64,000 nt of DNA. Origin: Rhodeus uyekii (taxonomy: Eukaryota; Chordata; Actinopteri; Cypriniformes; Acheilognathidae). Position 1 is the stretch's first letter. Every line of letters begins with the position of its first letter. The DNA is taken from the NCBI GenBank assembly GCA_037043235.1, contig JAWRVZ010000025.1, forward strand, positions 984,001 to 1,048,000, given 5' to 3'. The notes under the pieces are model-generated. The model did not search any database. It was not told where the DNA came from and saw nothing but the letters and a program-made list of their open reading frames with translations. Below, piece by piece: positions 58,765-64,000 of the stretch. The translations under genes were made by a program, and so were the position numbers.

Positions 58765-59093
58765 ATGTAAACGATCGAACAATCGACTGAGTGTGAGTGA
58801 CAGCCGCAAGTCAGTGACGTCACGAACCAGGGTAATAAAGGTACGCTAGAAACCAGAGATAGCAGCTTAGAGGAGTGTCTGAAGCCTGAGACGTTCCCTT
58901 TCAAGGGAACTTGCACTGCGTAGAATGCTTTGGGGAGCAATATACCAACGCCACCTCAGTAACGAAGGCTGTCTCGAAGGTGTCTCATAGCTCACTACAA
59001 GAGGACCAGGGGTGTACAGGGTGTACAGTTTCCTCGTCGAGGGAACTCTAGAGTCGAAGATGGTCTCAACAACCTCGGTTGAGAGACAGAAAT

Positions 59094-59460
59094 CTAGGAG
59101 CTGGGCCCCCTAAGAGGCCAGGCCCAAAGTTTCCATAGTTCTGGGCAGGGGTGACGCATCAAGCCCGCTGCCTGGGACAGAAGGTCCTTCTTGACTGGAA
59201 TCTCAAGGGGACAATAGAAGAGGAACAATAGATCTGTGACCACACTCTGTCTGGACAAAGGGGAGCACAAAGTGTGAGAAGGACCTTGTCCCAGCAAACT
59301 CTCTCCAGAACTCCCGGGAGCAGAGCAATTGGGGAAAGCATACAGATGAAGCCTCGGCCACATCTGCACCCGGGCCTCTGTCCCTGCCTCGACAGGAAGT
59401 CTTCTCCCACATTCTGGATCCCAGGGATGTGAACTGCCCATAGAGAAAATCGAAAATCCA
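59094..59460 (-). pseudogene. DIRS RNase H/linker fragment
   Basis: In one frame the minus strand gives VHIPGIQNVGEDFLSRQGQR, the end of the DIRS RNase H domain. A second frame gives MWPRLHLYAFPNCSAPGS, where the family has LRLYAFPPIALLPG, and ends PCPELWKLWAWPLRGPSS. Frame changes separate the parts. It is the counterpart of 7131-7617. Confidence 0.78.
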
Positions 59461-60870
59461 AAACACTAAAATCATAATAATGTTCTTCTTAACTCTTAAC
59501 ATTCATCACTCACAATTAAATATATTTTATAATAACCAACAACCATTACACTGACAAAGGATTTTGTAAACGGTAAGTTGGCTTGTGCTTTGCTGTCAGC
59601 ATTCACCCCATCACTTCCACAGTGTTTTGCTGTGTATTATCAGGAGAAATGCACTCGCTTGATACCTTGAAATCTGTCCCTTCTAAAAATATGTGCTGCA
59701 CTGCGATGTGACAGTGAAAAATGGGGCTCATGCTTTGTGTATGTCAGACTACGGGCCTGCCCTGTAAACTCAAGCACTGAAATACAGCCGAGGCTGTGCT
59801 AACTGACACACTCTTTGTTCTAATGTCAGGAACAAGAGAATTTACTCTGGGGAAACTATAACTCACTCAGAACTTACTTCAGGCAAAAGGAACAAACTCT
59901 GCTATGTTTGGGATCAAAACACATGCATACTTTAAAAAAACAGGAAAACACTAAAAGCCTTATTTGCTATAGCTTACAATTAAACACTGCTCCAGAACTC
60001 CACTGCATGGGTGAATTATATTGTGATTTTTAAAACTAAATGACTGGATCCAAAAAAGAGAAATAAGGGCATTTGTCTGATTATTAAGTGATATCAGATA
60101 TAAGCAGCTCTTTAGAGCCCACTGAACTGTTCAACGGCATGCATTACATGATGAAAATAATCAGGTTGGCAAAGTACATTTCTCTCATTACATTTTTTTT
60201 ATTTCTCATAATTCCTCAGTGTCACTCATTTATGCTTCCTCCTCTTCCTTCCTCGATAAACCATTAAGTCAATGCAGCATGGAAGGTTTAAGGCTCAGCC
60301 TTGCCATAAATCAACCTCAGGCACCCATACTGGCCTCAGAGGAGCCAGATAACTGTAGGCTTATACTTCTATTCGGAGGGCTTTATTATTCCCAGAAAAC
60401 TACTTCAGCTCCTGTTAGGGTGGCTTTCAATCTCACACAACACCATTACAGCTGTTTTCAAGGGAATCATGGTTTGAAAAGAGGGAAGAATAAACTGAAT
60501 TATTAATTTTTTATTATTGTATACTTATAAAGCATACATGAAGTTTATATATGTGTGTATGTTGGCAAAAAAAGTCAGGAGAAAAAGCAGTGAAAGTATA
60601 AAGCATTATTATAAAAAAAAAAATGTTTTTCACACAGAAGTGCAACAGTTTGTATATCACAAAATATATGTTTTGTTTTATTTAATGTATTTTCCAAAGG
60701 ATATTGGTTATTTCTAATTTCGTTTTTGAGCATTTGAGCTTAACTGAAACTTTATATTTATTTGCAATTTTGAGGTGTTCAGTTTTGTGTCTTAGGTGTT
60801 GAGGACTAGCGCAACTTTGAGTCATTCATTACAAGTAAAATATTTAATTATTGATAAAATCAGGTACTCT
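59461..60870. other. Noncoding AT-rich DNA
   Basis: A GC-richer, possibly unique stretch at 60219-60506 holds a 95-codon plus ORF with no recognisable domain. Nothing else seen. Confidence 0.45.
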
Positions 60871-61080
60871 AAGGGCTGGTTTCACAGACATGGCTTAGAT
60901 TAAGCCAGAATTGGTGCTTAGTTCAATTTGGCCATTTAAGTAGCTTTTATAAACATGCCTTAGAAAAAAATAATATTGGTGTGCATCGTGATGCAAAACA
61001 ATGGCACTGACAAGTTTTAAGATATCTCAGTGTAACTTGCTTTCAGTCAAAATAACTCAAACATTTGAATTGGTGATTTG
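60871..61080 (+). repeat. MITE fragment (GGTTTCACAGACA type), left part
   Basis: AAGGGCTGGTTTCACAGACA, GGCTTAGATTAAGCCAG, AGTTCAATTTGGCCATTTAA, GTAGCTTTTATAAACATGCC and CAATGGCACTGACAAGTTTT are consecutive blocks of a common fish short element whose ends are GGTTTCACAGACA-like. The matching right end is missing. A SINE begins about 25 bp later. Confidence 0.6.
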
Positions 61081-61104
61081 TCATTTCTGTAAGATATCTG
61101 TACT

Positions 61105-61256
61105 TTTACATTTATGCATTTGCTAGATGCTTTTATCCAAAGCAACTTGCATTGCATTCAAGGTACATATTGACATTCCAATCAGTTCTTGCTTTCCCTG
61201 GAAATCGAACCCATGGCGTTGCAAGCAACAATGCTCTACTGCTTGAGCTACAAGAA
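61105..61256 (-). repeat. tRNA-derived SINE, copy F (inverted)
   Basis: Minus orientation. Reading the complement gives TGTAGCTCAAGCAGTAGAGC, GGTTCGATTTCC (B box), CAGGGAAAGCAAGAACTG, TTGAATGCAATGCAAGTTGC, TTTGGATAAAAGCATCTAGC and AAATGCATAAATGTAA. It is full length, with both pol III boxes recognisable. Confidence 0.88.
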
Positions 61257-61796
61257 AGATAGTATTTTTATTCAATATACTTTTAATCAAGTATGGTTTT
61301 CTGATGAAAAGATATGCTGAAGATCAAGGCACTACTTACACTGGCATCTATCGTCATTATTGTATCCCTTGTCAGATATTCTCATTCTTTAACCAATCTT
61401 CATTACAGATGCCTGAAATCACACTTAAACGTGGCACAGTTTTAAATGCACGGTCCCATTGATACAGTCAACTTGTTTCATGCACTTCCACACACACAAG
61501 CTATAAATATCACCTCCAATTTCAATTATGACATTTAGTAGGGGGAAGTCATCAAGTGCGAGAAGTGCGCTGTAAATGACTGGACAGCACTGGACACTCA
61601 AGGGCCGCCATAAACACAAGACAAATGTCAGGGTGCTTGCGGAGACTGCCTGAAAGCAGAACAGATACTCTGTATTCAAAGAACACACTCTCTCTGCGCT
61701 CTTCTGCTCTGTATACCTCAGGGGGGCAGGAAGCCAGAGAGCAAGGCTGTTTCTGAAAATCTTTGTGACATTGTACATTCTGCTTTGGTGCTACAG

Positions 61797-61864
61797 GCCC
61801 CCGGACTGAACAGGATGGAGATTAAGAATTCCCTGCATGTGCTTTGGACCTGGAACTGGATGCT
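61797..61864 (+). CDS. Candidate first coding exon (weak)
   Basis: A splice acceptor-like TGCTTTGGTGCTACAG precedes 61797, and a strong donor-like GTAAGC follows 61864. Within the 68 bp an ATG (61815) opens MEIKNSLHVLWTWNWM, a short basic-then-hydrophobic string that could begin a signal peptide. If not spliced, it stops two codons later. No neighbouring exon is visible and I do not recognise the protein. Chance is the default explanation. Confidence 0.12.
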
Positions 61865-62343
61865 GTAAGCATGGCAGAAAGAAAGATGTTTAGTCAGTCT
61901 ACAAGAAATAGATCAGCAGTTTTAGGGCAATATATACTTGACATGTGCATCTTACCAATCTAGCAGAGGCCAGGGAGAAGAACAGAGTCTGTAATTCAAA
62001 GTTTCAGCTGTGTAGAAAGTGCCACTGATTATAATGGGGGCAATTTAATTTTACTTTATCAGTCTACACAAATGATTCTCCTCTGGTTTTACTTCACAGC
62101 CCAGATTTTACAGGACCCAAATACAATACATATTGGCTGACCATTCAAATTAAACACCAACAGTAAAACACAAACATACATTTTTTTTTTATGAACTACA
62201 TAAGTTCAACAATGAACAAAGTTAGTAACAAACAACAGAAGGGTGAACAAACAATAGGGCAAATTCTGTACAATGAGTTGGGTTCAGAGTACAATGGTTG
62301 GGTTCTGGAAATAAATAAAAACTATAACTTTTACTGTAAAATA
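61865..62343. other. Noncoding DNA
   Basis: No feature recognised before the Tc1/mariner element. Confidence 0.5.
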
Positions 62344-63890
62344 CAGGGAGTGCAGAATTATTAGGCAAATGAGTATTTTGACCACATAATCCTCGTTATG
62401 CATGTTGTCTTACTCCAAGCTGTATAGGCTGGAAAGCCTACTACCAATTAAGCATATTAGGTGATGTGCATCTCTGTAATGAGAAGGGGTGTGGTCTAAT
62501 GACATCAACACCCTATATCAGGTGTGCATAATTATTAGGCAACTTCCTTTCCTTTGGCAAAATGGGTCAAAAGAAGGACTTGACAGGCTCAGAAAAGTCA
62601 AAAATAGTGAGATATATTGCAGAGGGATAAAGCAGTCTTAAAATAGCCAAGCTTCTGAAGCGTGATCATCAAACAATCAAGCGTTTCATTCAAAATAGTC
62701 AACAGGGTCGCAAGAAGTGTGTGGAAAAACCAAGGCGCAAAATAACTGCCCGTGAACTGAGAAAAGTCAAGCGTGCAGCTGCCAAGATGCCACTTGCCAC
62801 CAGTTTGGCCATATTTCAGAGCTGCAACATCACTGGAGTGCCCAAAAGCACAAGGTGTGCAATACTCAGAGACATGGCCAAGGTAAGAAAGGCAGAAAGT
62901 CGACCACCACTGAACAAGACACACAAGCTGAAATGTCAAGACTGGGCCAAGAAATATCTCAAGACTGATTTTTCTAAGGTTTTATGGACTAATGAAATGA
63001 GAGTGAGTCTTGATGGGCCCGTGGCTGGATTGGTAAAGGGCAGAGAGCTCCAGGCCGACTCAGACGCCAGCAAGGTGGAGGTGGAGTACTGGTTTGGGCT
63101 GGTATCATCAAAGATGAGCTTGTGGGGCCTTTTCGGGTTGAGGATGGAGTCAAGCTCAACTCCCAGTCCTACTGCCAGTTTCTGGAAGACACCTTCAAGC
63201 AGTGGTACAGGAAGAAGTCTGCATCCTTCAAGAAAAACATGATTTTCATGCAGGACAATGCTCCATCACACGCGTCCAAGTACTCCACAGCGTGGCTGGC
63301 AAGAAAGGGTATAAAAGAAGAAAATCTAATGATATGGCTTCCTTGTTCACCTGATCTGAATCCCATTGAGAACCTGTGGTCCATCATCAAATGTGCGATT
63401 TACAAGGAGGGAAAACAGTACACCTCTCTGAACAGTGTCTGGGAGGCTGTGGTTGCTGCTGCACGCAATGTTGATGGTGAACAGATCAAAACACTGACAG
63501 AATCCATGGATGGCAGGCTTTTGAGTGTCCTTGCAAAGAAAGGTGGCTATATTGGTCACTGATTTGTTTTTGTTTGGTTTTTGAATGTCAGAAATGTATA
63601 TTTGTGAATGTTGAGATGTTATATTGGTTTCACTGGTAAAAATAAATAATTGAAATGGGTATAAATTTGTTTTTTGTTAAGTTGCCTAATAATTATGCAC
63701 AGTAATAGTCACCTGCACACACAGATATCCCCCTAAAATAGCTAAAACTAAAAACTACTTAAAATATTGATACAAAAATATTCAGCTTTGATATTAATGA
63801 GTTTTTTTGTGTTCAGTGGGAACATGGTTGTTGTTCAATAATAAAATTAATCCTCAAAAATACAACTTGCCTAATAATTCTGCACTCCCT
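62344..63890 (+). mobile_element. Tc1/mariner element (DD37E type), nearly full length
   Basis: The left end CAGGGAGTGCAGAATTATTA (continuing GGCAA) follows a TA. The right end (TTGCC) TAATAATTCTGCACTCCC is its inverse, followed by TA or a one-base variant. Internal copies of the same motif, ATAATTATTAGGCAACTT (62528-62545) and AAGTTGCCTAATAATTATGC (63681 onward), give the element nested direct/inverted repeats at both ends. The plus-strand transposase gene fills the middle. Confidence 0.92.
62562..63562 (+). pseudogene. Tc1/mariner DD37E transposase pseudogene
   Basis: The frame opens MGQKKDLTGSEKSKIVRY and hits TAA at codon 23 (62628-62630). It resumes with KIAKLLKRDHQTIKRFIQ (helix-turn-helix) and VEKPRRKITARELRKVKR. 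It then has LWTNEMRVSL, where the family has a catalytic Asp at the Asn (62991-62993). A frameshift lies before the GGGGVLVWAGIIKDELVG region (about 63060). The C-terminal part is open to 63562, with IFMQDNAPSHASKYS (second Asp) and SPDLNPIENLW (Glu), 37 residues apart, and ends KKGGYIGH. A DD37E spacing is reported for the TRT group of Tc1-like elements, to which this may belong. Dead but recent-looking. Confidence 0.92.
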
Positions 63891-64000
63891 ACAAATCTAC
63901 TATGAGCTACAAGGTTGTTCATCCAATACATTACTCTTTTGAAGTCAGCTCACATTATTTAAACTCGTTTCTTAAATTATCAATAATTCCTGACGAATAA
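63891..64000. other. Noncoding AT-rich DNA
   Basis: Nothing recognised after the transposon. Confidence 0.5.

Larger units (their letters stand above)
57391..59460 (-). mobile_element. DIRS-type retrotransposon, copy e, split by a hAT element
   Basis: A 3' terminal repeat (GAGGGAACGAGACGCTGCGT, TAGTCTCGTGAAGCACTATG) is interrupted at 57470 and resumes at 58773 with GATCGAACAATCG and CAGTGACGTCACGAACC. A near-perfect palindrome GTTCCCTTTCAAGGGAAC (58893-58910) marks the internal complementary region. Beyond it, to about 59460, minus-strand RNase H and linker remnants occur. The recombinase is deleted between palindrome and linker. Confidence 0.78.

Noticed and set aside
60219..60506. A 95-codon ORF, considered as a host exon
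   Set aside because: No recognised domain and no convincing splice borders or codon bias. Not enough support to annotate as coding.

Overview
The window looks like teleost nuclear DNA, most probably from a cyprinid (carp, barb or minnow). It is AT-rich, full of microsatellites, has no compact operon-like coding, and carries repeat families typical of fish: tRNA-derived SINEs with an L2-type tail, L2-clade and other non-LTR retrotransposon fragments, DIRS-type tyrosine-recombinase retrotransposons, solo LTRs, Tc1/mariner elements, hAT-type elements and short terminal-inverted-repeat elements. I could not identify any intact host protein-coding gene. It is most likely intergenic DNA or the inside of a very long intron. 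The species is inferred from repeat style only.

Layout. 1-8 kb: an unassigned GC-richer patch, a SINE, a complete solo LTR (2493-3162), a second LTR-family fragment (3457-3790), another complete solo LTR (5479-6241) and a decayed DIRS copy (6428-7617). 8-21 kb: mostly plain AT-rich DNA with small repeats, two copies of a common fish MITE, a hAT-like repeat, an unassigned 126-codon ORF (13181-13561), a hAT transposase tail (13893-14123), two SINEs, a pyrimidine-rich stretch with paired CRE sites (20425 and 20510) and a 172-bp AAG microsatellite. 22-31 kb: a solo LTR (22947-23264), two non-LTR retrotransposon fragments, two further LTR-family copies and a dead Tc1 element (28491-29840). 31-47 kb: an L2 fragment, SINEs, several TIR elements, a DIRS copy nested in one of them (39380-40730), a LINE 3' fragment and a DIRS reverse-transcriptase fragment (43100-44034). 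47-60 kb: a composite DIRS copy holding LINE and LTR pieces (47101-49466), a Tc1 element split by a piggyBac-like element (52089-54336), and a DIRS copy split by a hAT element (57391-59460). 60-64 kb: a MITE fragment, a SINE, a weak candidate exon and a nearly full-length Tc1/mariner element (62344-63890).

The readable story is a history of transposition. At least four nestings can be read from sequence, three supported or nearly supported by exact target-site duplications (TTAA, 8 bp, 5 bp). Every transposase, reverse transcriptase or recombinase seen is broken by stops, frameshifts or lost catalytic residues, so nothing here looks autonomous. The SINEs and the L2 fragment share a 3' tail, as expected if the L2 machinery mobilised the SINEs. 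I found no CRISPR array, rRNA or stand-alone tRNA gene, and no convincing new biological system. The best leads are the nested elements, the DIRS copies with different deletions, the twin CRE module and a few unassigned ORF or exon-like segments.
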